Shown here: positions 1 through 8,038 of the stretch, in pieces
Position numbering within the stretch: the first letter of the stretch is position 1
Layout of the letters: each line of letters opens with the position of its first letter
Origin: a virus
Direction: 5' to 3' (one strand)
Length of the DNA: 60,318 nucleotides
Virus record (IMG/VR): IMGVR_UViG_3300025108_000047
Coordinates: 1 to 60,318 of that record
Notes under the pieces: model-generated
Told to the model about the DNA's origin: nothing
The model's input: only the letters and a program-made list of their open reading frames with translations
Database searches by the model: none
Translations under genes and position numbers: made by a program

Positions 1-143
1 TGAAAATGGATTAATTGTTAATAGCCCAATATCTGAAAAAAGAGTTATTGATATAATGGAAAAAGTTAAGAAAGAGCAAGGTAAGGGATACAATACTACA
101 AACCAAAGACTTACTGGTATGCACGCAACAAGTAGACTTTTAT
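1..143. repeat. Terminal direct repeat, left copy
   Basis: These 143 bases recur at 60176-60318 with two differences, C25 versus T60200 and T133 versus C60308. Both differences fall on third codon positions of serine codons in the giant gene. The repeat shows that the sequence is circular or terminally redundant with a unit of 60,175 bp. The mismatches suggest strain variation in the assembled population or an assembly overlap joined from different reads. Confidence 0.95.
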
Positions 144-508
144 TCCAATTTAAAAAATACTTACCTACTTTAGTTGCTGAAAGATTTGGTAAAGAAAGAG
201 TTAATAGACTTGGACAATATCAAGTAGGTTCTGTAAGGGCTGTCAAGGATGTAGTTACTGATTACATGACTGGCAAAATAACTTACGAAGAGTTAAAAAA
301 CCAACCTAAGCACGTTAGAGAAGGTGTGAGAAAGTTTAGAAACGGAGTCTTTTTAAGTCTTGCTATTGCGTTAATGTCTGGATGGGATGATGATGAAGAT
401 TGGAAAGACAAGTTGAGCAGAGACACGCAACTTCTTTACGACACTGATAAATATAAGTATAGATTAGCTCCCTCTGCATACTGGAACATTAAATCTATGG
501 TAGATTAA
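1..508 (+). CDS. C-terminal end of the giant virion protein (continues from 49020-60318)
   Basis: The reading frame is open from base 2 and joins in frame to the gene that runs off the right edge, through the 143-bp overlap. On the circle the gene is 11,664 nt and encodes 3,887 residues. The visible tail is basic and helical, contains a hydrophobic stretch (LSLAIALM) followed by the acidic WDDDEDW, and ends in SMVD. An ATG at 56 is internal and would give a 150-residue fragment; it should not be taken as a separate gene. See the entry at 49020 for the rest of the protein. Confidence 0.92.
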   Translation, partial: ENGLIVNSPISEKRVIDIMEKVKKEQGKGYNTTNQRLTGMHATSRLLFQFKKYLPTLVAERFGKERVNRLGQYQVGSVRAVKDVVTDYMTGKITYEELKNQPKHVREGVRKFRNGVFLSLAIALMSGWDDDEDWKDKLSRDTQLLYDTDKYKYRLAPSAYWNIKSMVD

Positions 509-532
509 TTTTATTAAATTTACAAAAAAAAC

Positions 533-808
533 ATGGCTAATATTAATGACCACCATAATCAATCATTTGCTAGAAAAGGCACAAAGTTTTTATCTGGAGC
601 AGAACTTTCCAGTGTAAATATAGGGACGTATGTCGCTGTACAGTTTATTACTGATTGTACTCCAGGCTACCTAACGACTCATTTTGAGCCAGGGGTAGAA
701 TACGGAACTATTAAATATCTTGCTGGAACAATAATATATATTGATGTAGCTTCTATTAGACTTAATAGTGGAGAGGTTGCAATATTATATGAAAGAATAC
801 CATGTTAG
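533..808 (+). CDS. Small protein of unknown function, probable virion or tail component
   Basis: A 91-residue protein starting MANINDHHNQSF. I do not recognise a family. It is rich in beta-prone residues (GTIIYIDVASIRL, VAVQFITD), has no signal peptide or membrane helix, and looks like a compact beta-sandwich. It is the first gene after the giant virion gene (24-nt gap). It overlaps the following LamG-like gene by 7 nt, so the two are probably translated together. Its position between virion and fibre genes suggests a small structural role, which is inference. Confidence 0.75.
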   Translation: MANINDHHNQSFARKGTKFLSGAELSSVNIGTYVAVQFITDCTPGYLTTHFEPGVEYGTIKYLAGTIIYIDVASIRLNSGEVAILYERIPC

Positions 809-1509
809 GATTAGGACTTAGTTTAGCTAAGCCATATAGAATATCTAAGTCATTTAACGTATTAGATATAGATTCTTTGGTTATATATAATGAGTATCAG
901 ACTTGGACTTACAGCTCTGGAAGCGTAGTAAATGCTTGGCCTAATCATTCAAGTTTATCAAGTAATTATAATTTGTCACAATCAAACAAAAGTTTTTCTC
1001 CAGTAGAAGAAAGTGGAAAACTTAACTTTAACAATCAATCTATTAATGGACAGCTAAATTATGCTACACAAATAGATGTAACTGACTTTACTTTAATTAT
1101 GTCTATTAATCTTAACGAAGCAGTAAACCTTACAAACGAAGGCCTTATCGGTAGGGGTTTAAATGATTTGGTAAAATTATATAGAGGTGCTGGAAATAAA
1201 AGAATAAACTTAAGGCTTGAGGGAAACAATTATGATGAAAACAATTTAAGCATTCCATACCCAACGGGAGACTTTATTTTGACTATAACCAGAGACACAA
1301 GCGGTAATGTTTTGTTTTACTTTGACACAACAGAGGTTGGAGACTTAACTTCAGACCCACAATATGATTTAAGAATAAGTCAAATAGGTTCTGGTCAATT
1401 AAGCAGCGTTAAATATGATGGATTTATTAATGAAGTCTATTTATTTAATGAAGTTATTTCTGATGAAGAAAGAGAAAATGTAATTAACTTTGCTTTAAAT
1501 AAATTATAA
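802..1509 (+). CDS. LamG/concanavalin-like lectin-fold protein, probable receptor-binding component
   Basis: A 235-residue protein. Residues from about 95 to the end read like a laminin-G/concanavalin A-like jelly roll. There is a strand pattern around FTLIMSINL, then FILTITRDTSGNVLFYFD, and the typical closing segment DGFINEVYLFNEVISDEE before a C-terminal helix. Such domains bind glycans in phage tail fibres and in surface proteins. It lies between a small structural gene and the main fibre gene and overlaps the first. Host glycan recognition is inferred; fold recognition is fairly good, ligand unknown. Confidence 0.72.
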   Translation: MLGLGLSLAKPYRISKSFNVLDIDSLVIYNEYQTWTYSSGSVVNAWPNHSSLSSNYNLSQSNKSFSPVEESGKLNFNNQSINGQLNYATQIDVTDFTLIMSINLNEAVNLTNEGLIGRGLNDLVKLYRGAGNKRINLRLEGNNYDENNLSIPYPTGDFILTITRDTSGNVLFYFDTTEVGDLTSDPQYDLRISQIGSGQLSSVKYDGFINEVYLFNEVISDEERENVINFALNKL

Positions 1510-2739
1510 ATGAAGTGGATAGGACAACATATATGGGACTTTGTTTCAAGATTTAGAAACGATGTATACTTTGAAAACTTACAAGGTAGTTCAGAAACTA
1601 CTGCACTTGTTGTTGACTCAGATGGTAAAGTTACTACCAATAGTATGAGTGGTGGTAGTGGTAATGGAGAAGCTAGCAAAGTAAGACTTCCAGTTAGATT
1701 TAAAGAAGCTGTTGTTAAAGGTGACCCAGTATATATATCAGGATATAACAGCGGTCAAGACAGAGCTGAGGTACAAAAAGCTGATTGTAATGATGCTAAT
1801 AAAATGCCATCATTTGGTTTGGCAGATGCTGATTATTCTAATAACGATAATGGTTTTGTAATATCTATAGGTAATTTAGAAGATGTAGATACTCAAGCCT
1901 ATTCTGTAGGAGACACTCTTTATGTAGCTTCTGGTGGTGGGCTTACAAATATCAAGCCAGCAACTGAATTAAATTTAATACAGAATGTTGGTGTAGTTAC
2001 AAGGTCTCAACAAAACAGTGGTATGATTGAGGTAGTTGCTACAGGTCGTAGTAATGATGTTCCTAACCTAGATGAAAATGCTATATTTCTTGGAGACTCT
2101 AACCATAAGTCTGTTCAGACTGACGCACCTATGATTGGACTTGTGACTGCTGCTGATTCTGCTGCTGCAAGAACTGTATTAAATGTAGACGTGTCTGGTA
2201 CTGACAACTCAACAAATGTAACGTTGGCTGGTACGCCTGATTATATTACAATATCAGGACAGGAGATAACTAGAAATCAAATAGACTTAACAGCAGACGT
2301 CACGGGAGTTTTGCCGTCTAATCAGGTTAAGCAAATAAGTATGAGTCATCATCACTTTTTTATGAACAGTGCAAGTACTACAGCTGACTTCTTTTTTCCA
2401 TATAATAACTTAAACGAAGCTAGCAGCACAAGCCAATACTATACAAGAACAATAGCTCCTTATGCTGGGAAGATTGTAAAAGTAATTATAAGACCTAGTG
2501 CAGCTATTGGAACAGCTTGCAAACTACAGTTCCATAAAATAACAGACACAACATTAAACTTTGGAACAGCAGCAGAAGAAGTTACAAATGTAAATTTAAA
2601 CACGGCACAGACATCAGTGTCTACGGCATTTAGCTCTGCAACATTTGCAGCAGGAGATGTAGTAAATGTTTCTTTAATTAAATCAGCATCAGGAACAGCT
2701 AACATCCAAGCAGTTATTGTTTGGGAATACACAATATAA
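1510..2739 (+). CDS. Tail fibre protein with a WIGQHIWDF N-terminal module
   Basis: A 409-residue protein. Residues 2-21 (core WIGQHIWDFVSRFRNDVYF) match an N-terminal segment I know from many marine phage fibre proteins, where it probably anchors the fibre to the particle. The middle is a series of beta-rich stretches with Gly, Ser and Asn (about residues 55-270). The C-terminal ~130 residues, beginning near SMSHHHFFMNS, form a second beta domain ending VIVWEYTI, probably the distal tip. The start directly abuts the LamG-like gene. Fibre function is inferred from composition, the N-terminal module and neighbours. Confidence 0.78.
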   Translation: MKWIGQHIWDFVSRFRNDVYFENLQGSSETTALVVDSDGKVTTNSMSGGSGNGEASKVRLPVRFKEAVVKGDPVYISGYNSGQDRAEVQKADCNDANKMPSFGLADADYSNNDNGFVISIGNLEDVDTQAYSVGDTLYVASGGGLTNIKPATELNLIQNVGVVTRSQQNSGMIEVVATGRSNDVPNLDENAIFLGDSNHKSVQTDAPMIGLVTAADSAAARTVLNVDVSGTDNSTNVTLAGTPDYITISGQEITRNQIDLTADVTGVLPSNQVKQISMSHHHFFMNSASTTADFFFPYNNLNEASSTSQYYTRTIAPYAGKIVKVIIRPSAAIGTACKLQFHKITDTTLNFGTAAEEVTNVNLNTAQTSVSTAFSSATFAAGDVVNVSLIKSASGTANIQAVIVWEYTI

Positions 2740-2740
2740 T

Positions 2741-3463
2741 ATGGCACTAGCAGACAGGAAATCACAAGATATATTTAATAAAAGAACTGGAGGGGATAGA
2801 GACTCTAAAAGTATAGACACGTCTAAAGAAACTGAAATAAAAAGTAAGTTTGATAATGGTGAGCATATACTAGACCAGGGTATGTTTGAAAACTTAGCTC
2901 CAGCCCTATACGCAGTACAACAAGTTGCAGAAGACATAGAGGAATTAAGAAGATTTGTTTCTTCTGAAATAACAAGCATAACAACTAGTCAGTCTAACGC
3001 CATAACAGCTAACACAGCTAAAAGAGACGCTCAACATATATTTATACCAGTTATTTGTAACTTTTATGGAGACATTAACACAGAGTCTTATGTTCCTTTT
3101 TCTGACGGAGAAACAGAAAGCACCTCAAGCTCAAACAGAAGAAATCAATTTATAGCTCCATTTGACGGCCAGTTTTACAAGGCTGTATTTAGAAGTAATC
3201 AAAGTCTGTTAGAAAGAGGTGCTGGAGTTACCCTTACTGTAAAGTCTAAAAGAGCTACAAATAGAAGTTCAAGAGTAGATGATTTAGAAACAGAAACAGT
3301 AACAACTACAGCAGGAGAAAACTTCATGGAAGTAACATTTTCTTCTAAGTCTTCATTTAGCAAGGGAGACAGGCTTTTAATGTCTATGGACTTGCCTGGA
3401 AATCCAAGAGGAAATAAAAACTGGTTTGTAACTGTTATATTTAAAATAGACCAAACTACATAA
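2741..3463 (+). CDS. Probable tail fibre or fibre-associated protein
   Basis: A 240-residue protein, with the start taken at ATG 2741 one base after the fibre stop codon; a TTG 24 nt upstream would overlap the fibre gene. Residues 1-75 are charged and helical. The rest (from about QHIFIPVICNFYGDINTESYVPF) is beta-rich and resembles the C-terminal tip domain of the preceding fibre in length and style (FDGQFYKAVFRS compared with YAGKIVKVIIRP). A second fibre tip or fibre cap is the likeliest role. The similarity was judged by eye only. Confidence 0.7.
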   Translation: MALADRKSQDIFNKRTGGDRDSKSIDTSKETEIKSKFDNGEHILDQGMFENLAPALYAVQQVAEDIEELRRFVSSEITSITTSQSNAITANTAKRDAQHIFIPVICNFYGDINTESYVPFSDGETESTSSSNRRNQFIAPFDGQFYKAVFRSNQSLLERGAGVTLTVKSKRATNRSSRVDDLETETVTTTAGENFMEVTFSSKSSFSKGDRLLMSMDLPGNPRGNKNWFVTVIFKIDQTT

Positions 3464-3472
3464 TAACTTTAT

Positions 3473-3480
3473 TATCTTTG
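3473..3480 (+). promoter_or_regulatory. Bacteroidetes -7 promoter box (TATCTTTG)
   Basis: TATCTTTG matches the Bacteroidetes -7 consensus TAnnTTTG and lies in a 21-nt gap. Only 4 nt (CAAT) separate it from the ATG at 3485, so transcription would start at or next to the start codon. No clear -33 TTTG element is seen. Confidence 0.6.
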
Positions 3481-3484
3481 CAAT

Positions 3485-3754
3485 ATGTATAAGACATACG
3501 TTATAAAAAATCTTCAAACTACAGACACTACTTTAAGAGATGGTGAAGAGTTGCTTTCTGTTTACGTATCAAACACGTCTACAGCAGACCAAGCATTTAA
3601 TTTAAAAGTAGATGAAGTTTACGTTTACGAAGGTATTGTTATACCTCCTAGCGTAACTTTAGTTTTAGACAACCCAATTATTTTTGACACTAATAGAATT
3701 ACAGTTTCAGCAGGAGCAGCAGATAAACTTGACATAACATATACGGTGAAATAA
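3485..3754 (+). CDS. Small beta-rich protein, probable virion decoration or fibre accessory
   Basis: An 89-residue protein without a recognised family. It consists almost wholly of predicted beta strands (VYVYEGIVIPPSVTLVLDNPI, KLDITYTVK), as in small phage decoration or head-fibre proteins. It has its own -7 box 4 nt upstream of the ATG. Its stop overlaps the next start as TAATG, so it is transcriptionally separable but translationally coupled to the outer-membrane protein gene that follows. Confidence 0.65.
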   Translation: MYKTYVIKNLQTTDTTLRDGEELLSVYVSNTSTADQAFNLKVDEVYVYEGIVIPPSVTLVLDNPIIFDTNRITVSAGAADKLDITYTVK

Positions 3755-4791
3755 TGAAAACAAAAATTTATTTATTTTTAATTTTAGCGTTTTTCACATA
3801 TACATCAGACGCTCAATTTAAAAAACCATTTAAGTTTTCTACATTTTATATTGCAGCCAACGGCGGAACTTCTTTAGCTGACGAAAACATTTACTCAGTA
3901 AATAACAGCTTTCTTTCTACAGACACAATAACAATACCTTTTGACTACTCTTTAACTATGGGTATTCGTAAAATTAAAAGATTTGGCTACGAATCCGTTA
4001 GCAAGTTTAAAGACGGTACTGAGTCTGCATACGGAGACGCTGCTACTATTGGCTTATCTCCTTTTGAATATTTATTTGAAGTAGATTATAGAAGACAAGA
4101 GGGAATAGAATATTTAGACCAACATCATTTTCTTAGATACGTAAAGCCTTTGTGGATGACTAAAGTGTCATACATTAAAGAGGGTTTTGCAGACATTGAA
4201 TATTACGAGGCTACACAAAGATTTAGAATTAATGGCAAAAAGAAATTATCTTTTAATATAGGAGGAGTGCAAAGACTTGCAGAGCCTTATGGATATGACC
4301 CATTAGAAGAATGGTTAATAGCTTCAGGACAGCTACACTATACTTGTTTAGCGATTGAAGAAGGTTACAGCGTAGATGTATACGAATCTGAATATAGAGA
4401 CCCAAATGGTAATTTAGTAGCGCAGAACGCAACTATATGGAATGAGGTTGTTATACCTGAAATGCTGAATGATTACGTAGAAAAGAAAAAGAATGAGTTA
4501 GACAATCAATGGCAATACTCTTTGGTAGTAGGATTTGACTTTTATCATTATAAGAAAAACTTCTGGTTACACTCTTGGGGTAACTTAATGCCTTATCATT
4601 ATAATGGTGGAGGTGAATATTCATATCACAACTTTAATGACGGAGAACAATGGTATGACTACTCAGGAGGATTAATCTTTGGATACAACCTAAACAGAAA
4701 TGTTGGTTGCTTTATAGAAGGTAAGTACAACAAGTATTGGAACAGAGAATGGTACGACTTTAAATTTGGTATTAATTATAGAATATTTTAA
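3754..4791 (+). CDS. Secreted outer-membrane beta-barrel-like protein
   Basis: A 345-residue protein with a clear signal peptide (MKTKIYLFLILAFFTYTSDAQ, cleavage after about residue 20). The mature part is rich in aromatic residues alternating with polar ones (FDFYHYKKNFWLHSW, YSGGLIFGYNL) and ends FKFGINYRIF. A terminal aromatic residue after a beta strand is the usual outer-membrane barrel signature. It probably inserts in the host outer membrane. By analogy with Lom-type and Cor-type phage proteins it could alter the surface or block superinfection; that role is inference. It starts in a TAATG overlap with the previous gene. Confidence 0.65.
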   Translation: MKTKIYLFLILAFFTYTSDAQFKKPFKFSTFYIAANGGTSLADENIYSVNNSFLSTDTITIPFDYSLTMGIRKIKRFGYESVSKFKDGTESAYGDAATIGLSPFEYLFEVDYRRQEGIEYLDQHHFLRYVKPLWMTKVSYIKEGFADIEYYEATQRFRINGKKKLSFNIGGVQRLAEPYGYDPLEEWLIASGQLHYTCLAIEEGYSVDVYESEYRDPNGNLVAQNATIWNEVVIPEMLNDYVEKKKNELDNQWQYSLVVGFDFYHYKKNFWLHSWGNLMPYHYNGGGEYSYHNFNDGEQWYDYSGGLIFGYNLNRNVGCFIEGKYNKYWNREWYDFKFGINYRIF

Positions 4792-4792
4792 A

Positions 4793-5068
4793 ATGGCAAA
4801 AGAACTTAACGAAGAAACAGGGTTCAACATAAGTGTAAAAACATTAATAGGTATAGGCTTTGCAATGGCAACCTTAATAGGTATGTGGTTTACATTACAA
4901 GCAGACATAGCAGAAGCTAAAGAACTTCCTAAACCAGAAATTTCTAAGATGGAGTTTAATATGAAAGATGTTAATATACGTCAGTCTATTAAAAATACAG
5001 AGAAAAATGTGGAAAAGTTAGAAGAGCGTATGATTAGAATGGAAGACAAAATTGATGCACTAAGATAA
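4793..5068 (+). CDS. Single-TM protein with C-terminal coiled coil (possible inner-membrane spanin)
   Basis: A 91-residue protein starting MAKELNEETG. One transmembrane helix lies near residues 19-38 (LIGIGFAMATLIGMWFTLQA). It is followed by a charged coiled coil to the end (SIKNTEKNVEKLEERMIRMEDKIDAL). This N-in, periplasmic-coil topology is that of i-spanins, and the gene lies 3 kb upstream of the holin. It could also be a small virion or envelope scaffold protein. No matching lipoprotein (o-spanin) is obvious. The end overlaps the next start as TAATG. Confidence 0.6.
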   Translation: MAKELNEETGFNISVKTLIGIGFAMATLIGMWFTLQADIAEAKELPKPEISKMEFNMKDVNIRQSIKNTEKNVEKLEERMIRMEDKIDALR

Positions 5069-5421
5069 TGAAAAAGATAGCAGAATGGAAGATGTTTGGA
5101 ATGTACTTGTTAGTATTATTTTTATTGGTAGCCTCACATACTGCTTTCTCTCAGGTAAAAGTGATACACTTTAATGCTGATTTTAATTCAGCTAATGATG
5201 TTATTTGGTTTTCAAAATTAAAAGAATGTGATAGACAAACACTTTTGATAGAGCAAAACGATAATCAAGCTAAATACGAAATAGCTATTGTACCAACAAT
5301 AGTAGTGTTTGATGATGGTGAAGAAGTAAAAAGATTTCAAGCAGACATAAGCTTTAAAATGGCTGCTACAAGAAAAGAAGTACAAGAATATATTGATGAA
5401 TTAATAATAAGCAAATTCTAA
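5068..5421 (+). CDS. Exported thioredoxin-fold protein lacking the CxxC pair
   Basis: A 117-residue protein with a signal peptide (hydrophobic YLLVLFLLVASHTAFSQ, cleaved after about residue 28). The mature domain has the thioredoxin pattern: strand VKVIHFNADF, strand TLLIEQNDN, then IAIVPTIVVFDDGEEVKRF, where the VPT proline matches the conserved cis-proline before the edge strand. The CxxC active site is absent, so redox activity is unlikely. A periplasmic binding or chaperone role, possibly for its coupled neighbour, is inference. The neighbouring genes overlap at both ends by TAATG. Confidence 0.65.
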   Translation: MKKIAEWKMFGMYLLVLFLLVASHTAFSQVKVIHFNADFNSANDVIWFSKLKECDRQTLLIEQNDNQAKYEIAIVPTIVVFDDGEEVKRFQADISFKMAATRKEVQEYIDELIISKF

Positions 5422-7250
5422 TGAACAGATTTACTAAATTTTTATATGCGTTTATTATGGTTGTAGTGTTTACACTTTCAACTGCTTTTTCACAATGTCC
5501 TAACGGAACTTACTTAAATGTAGTTATTAATCCCGACCAATACCCACAAGAAACATCTTGGGTTATCACCAATGCTTACGGAGACACTATAGTCACAGGA
5601 GGGCCTTATACTGATATAATAGATTATTCACCTCAAGTAACACAGCTTTGTGTTCCTAATGGTGACTACTACTTTGACATATACGACACCTATGGAGATG
5701 GAATACAAGGAAGTTTATGGGGAGGACAAGATGGTTCATACTACTTAATAAGATGTAATGATACTATAGTTGAAATGGATTCAGCTAACTTTGGCACGTA
5801 TACATACCATGAATTTACAGTAGAAGACTGCCCTCCTCCGCCACCTATATATGGTTGTATGAATAACAACTTTGTAGAGTTTTTACCAACAGCAACAGTA
5901 GACACAGGGATGTGTTTTACTGATAAAGTTTTCGGCTGCACAGAAGAAGACGCTTTTAATTACGATAGTCTAGCTAACACAAATATATTGGTAGACAGCT
6001 GTTTACACACCTTAGAGCTTACAGACTTAGCTGGTAATGGCTGGGCTGGAGCTTTTCTACAGGTATTTCAAGGTGACAACTTTTTAGGTATATTTACTTT
6101 AGAAGAAGGCTTTGACACTACTTTTACTTTTGAATTAAGTATATCAGAGCCTGTAGAGATAAAATTTAACACTACACAACAATCACAATTTACATCAGTA
6201 CAATGTGGTTATAGCTTATATTCAGAAGAACACTTAACAATAAGCGAACCAGGAGGTTTTGCAAATCCTTTAATTCCTTTTGCAATAAATACAGGTATGC
6301 CTTATTGTGGCAATAGTTGTGTAGAAAAAACATTTGGCTGTACAGATGATACAGCTTTAAATTATAACGAGAGTGTTAATACAGATGACGAAAGTTGCTA
6401 CTACGTTGCTGGGTGTACTAATCCAATATACTTAGAATATAGCGAAGAAGCTGACTTTGATAACGGAAGCTGTGAAACTCTTGTTGTTCTAGGCTGTATG
6501 GATGAAGCAGCCTTGAATTATAACCCTGAAGCAAACACACAACTAGAAGGTTCATGTGTTGATGTAGTTTTAGGATGTATGAATGAATTGGCGTTTAATT
6601 ATAACCCAAATGCTAACGTAGATGACGAAAGCTGTATACCTTTGTTGTATGGCTGCATAGACCCTGCGGCATTTAACTATTGCGATACTTGTAATACAGA
6701 CAACGAAAGCTGTATAGAATATTATTATGGATGTACAGACAGCACAGCAATTAATTATGACGATAACGCAAACTCTGATAATGGGTCTTGTGTTTATCCT
6801 TTGTCTGGCTGCACAGATGCGACTGCTATTAATTATAATGTCGAAGCTAACATATCAGACAGTAGTTGCTATTACTCTGCTGGTTGTAGCGTTGGTGATG
6901 TATACTACATTCCTAATGCGTGTTTTAGCTGGGTTATCCAAGTAGACCCGTATTGTTGCAACTCAACATGGGACGATGGTTGTGATGGGCTTTACGAATA
7001 TTGCGTAGACGGATGGACAGGGCCAGTAAGCGTTGAGACTTTTGACAGACTTGGAATAAACCCTTACCCAAATCCAACTAAAAATACTATTAATTTTAAT
7101 AACTTTGTAGACGTTGAGGTATATGATACAAAAGGAATTTTGGTAAACAGACACAAAAACATTAATGTTTTAAACTTGCCAAAAGGTATGTATCACTTAT
7201 TAATAACATTTGATGAATTAATTTTCAACAAAACAATAGTTAAATTATAA
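5421..7250 (+). CDS. Cysteine-repeat surface protein with T9SS-type C-terminal sorting domain
   Basis: A 609-residue protein. Residues 1-24 are a signal peptide ending AFSQ. A beta domain follows (about 25-140), then nine copies of a ~22-residue GC(T/M)DxxAxNYNxxAN...DxSC module: two at about 144-195 and seven at about 305-483, separated by another beta domain. After a cysteine-rich stretch, the last ~65 residues (from INPYPNPTKNTINF, through VEVYDTKGILV, to LPKGMYHLLITF...KTIVKL) have the form of a type A sorting domain of the Bacteroidetes type IX secretion system. Such proteins are exported by Sec and then displayed at the cell surface. This is unusual cargo for a phage. It is the last of four TAATG-coupled envelope genes. 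Confidence 0.85.
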   Translation: MNRFTKFLYAFIMVVVFTLSTAFSQCPNGTYLNVVINPDQYPQETSWVITNAYGDTIVTGGPYTDIIDYSPQVTQLCVPNGDYYFDIYDTYGDGIQGSLWGGQDGSYYLIRCNDTIVEMDSANFGTYTYHEFTVEDCPPPPPIYGCMNNNFVEFLPTATVDTGMCFTDKVFGCTEEDAFNYDSLANTNILVDSCLHTLELTDLAGNGWAGAFLQVFQGDNFLGIFTLEEGFDTTFTFELSISEPVEIKFNTTQQSQFTSVQCGYSLYSEEHLTISEPGGFANPLIPFAINTGMPYCGNSCVEKTFGCTDDTALNYNESVNTDDESCYYVAGCTNPIYLEYSEEADFDNGSCETLVVLGCMDEAALNYNPEANTQLEGSCVDVVLGCMNELAFNYNPNANVDDESCIPLLYGCIDPAAFNYCDTCNTDNESCIEYYYGCTDSTAINYDDNANSDNGSCVYPLSGCTDATAINYNVEANISDSSCYYSAGCSVGDVYYIPNACFSWVIQVDPYCCNSTWDDGCDGLYEYCVDGWTGPVSVETFDRLGINPYPNPTKNTINFNNFVDVEVYDTKGILVNRHKNINVLNLPKGMYHLLITFDELIFNKTIVKL

Positions 7251-7555
7251 TGGCTGAAAAAAGAAAAAAGTCTAAAGCAATTAGAAAAACCACTAAAGGC
7301 AAAGGAGCTAATTATAGGTCTACAAAGTCTGGAGCTGGTATGACTCGTAAAGGAGTTAAAGCGTATAGAAAAGCAAACCCTGGTAGTAAATTAAAAACTG
7401 CCGTAACGGGAAAAGTTAAAGCTGGGAGTAAGTCTGCAAAAAGAAGAAAGTCTTATTGCGCAAGAAGTTTAGGACAACTAAAAAAGAGTAGTGCTAAGAC
7501 TAGGAATAATCCTAAATCAAGAATAAGAGCCGCTCGTAGGCGGTGGAAATGTTAA
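7250..7555 (+). CDS. Very basic 101-residue protein (GAGxTRKGVxAYRxxNPGSKLKTAV family)
   Basis: About a third of the residues are Lys or Arg. The core, near residues 23-70, has GAGMTRKGVKAYRKANPGSK, LKTAVTGKVKAGSKSAKRRKSYCAR and then an SRIRAARRRWKC end. I know this layout from marine phages and algal viruses as a domain of unknown function. Nucleic-acid binding is the simplest guess from charge. It starts within the stop of the T9SS cargo gene (TAATG), and begins a run of small basic proteins next to the holin. Confidence 0.75.
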   Translation: MAEKRKKSKAIRKTTKGKGANYRSTKSGAGMTRKGVKAYRKANPGSKLKTAVTGKVKAGSKSAKRRKSYCARSLGQLKKSSAKTRNNPKSRIRAARRRWKC

Positions 7556-7561
7556 TTATTA

Positions 7562-7684
7562 ATGAAAAAATGTAAGTGTATGTACGGAAGTAAAAGTTAT
7601 GGCAAAAGTAAAATGAAAGCTGCAATGCCTAAAAAGAAAAAAACTACAGCTAAAAAAAAGAAGGTTGTTAAAAAGAAAAAGTAA
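7562..7684 (+). CDS. Tiny lysine-rich protein (40 aa)
   Basis: An ATG at 7562, 6 nt after the previous stop, opens a 40-residue frame: MKKCKCMYGSKSYGKSKMKA then a lysine tail KKKKTTAKKKKVVKKKK. The tail resembles that of the other tiny protein at 7927-8037 (TTA...KKKKVVKKKK), which suggests duplication. Lysine tails of this kind can bind DNA, RNA or membranes. Coding status rests on tight packing, the start position and the shared tail. Confidence 0.6.
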   Translation: MKKCKCMYGSKSYGKSKMKAAMPKKKKTTAKKKKVVKKKK

Positions 7685-7709
7685 ATATTATTACGATTAT
7701 ACTAGAAAT

Positions 7710-7916
7710 ATGAGTGACTACAAACAACAAACTAGTTGTGATTGCGATAGAAACTTGGTTGCCTGCGTTTGCATTATGTCTGAAGCTGTCCAAAAAGAAT
7801 TAAAGAAAAAAGAAGACGAAGCTTTTTTTGATGCTTGGACTGAAAGCTTAGAAAAGATGGAGCAGCCTAAGGCTTGTAATATAGATAATCCTGACTGCGA
7901 AAACTGCGGTAGTTAA
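7710..7916 (+). CDS. Cysteine-containing small protein of unknown function
   Basis: A 68-residue protein starting MSDYKQQTSCDCDRN. The ATG at 7710 is preferred to a TTG at 7665, which would overlap the previous gene. Cysteines occur as CDC (about residues 10-12) and CVC in the N-terminal half and as C...CENCGS at the end, so metal binding is possible. The centre is an acidic and basic helix (VQKELKKKEDEAFFDAWTESLEK). It breaks the run of lysine-rich proteins. No family recognised. Confidence 0.6.
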   Translation: MSDYKQQTSCDCDRNLVACVCIMSEAVQKELKKKEDEAFFDAWTESLEKMEQPKACNIDNPDCENCGS

Positions 7917-7926
7917 ATAAATAATT

Positions 7927-8037
7927 ATGAACCCAACAAATAACAATCCTTTATACAAAAACAGTGTAAAGAAAAAGAAAAAAACAACTGCTTCAAAGAA
8001 AAAAAAGAAAGTAGTTAAAAAGAAAAAAAAGTGTTAA
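7927..8037 (+). CDS. Tiny lysine-rich protein (36 aa)
   Basis: An ATG at 7927 gives 36 residues: MNPTNNNPLYKNSVK followed by KKKKTTASKKKKKVVKKKKK and C. The tail is almost the same as that of the protein encoded at 7562-7684, so the two are probably paralogues with different heads. It ends one base before the holin start at 8039, which supports its being a real gene in the operon. Function unknown. Confidence 0.55.
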   Translation: MNPTNNNPLYKNSVKKKKKTTASKKKKKVVKKKKKC

Positions 8038-8038
8038 T

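Noticed and set aside
56-508. A separate 150-residue gene at the left edge
   Set aside because: The frame is open upstream to base 2 and joins in frame to the giant gene through the terminal overlap, so the ATG at 56 is internal.
7665-7916. TTG start extending the cysteine protein upstream
   Set aside because: It would overlap the lysine-rich mini-gene; the ATG at 7710 begins a cleaner frame.
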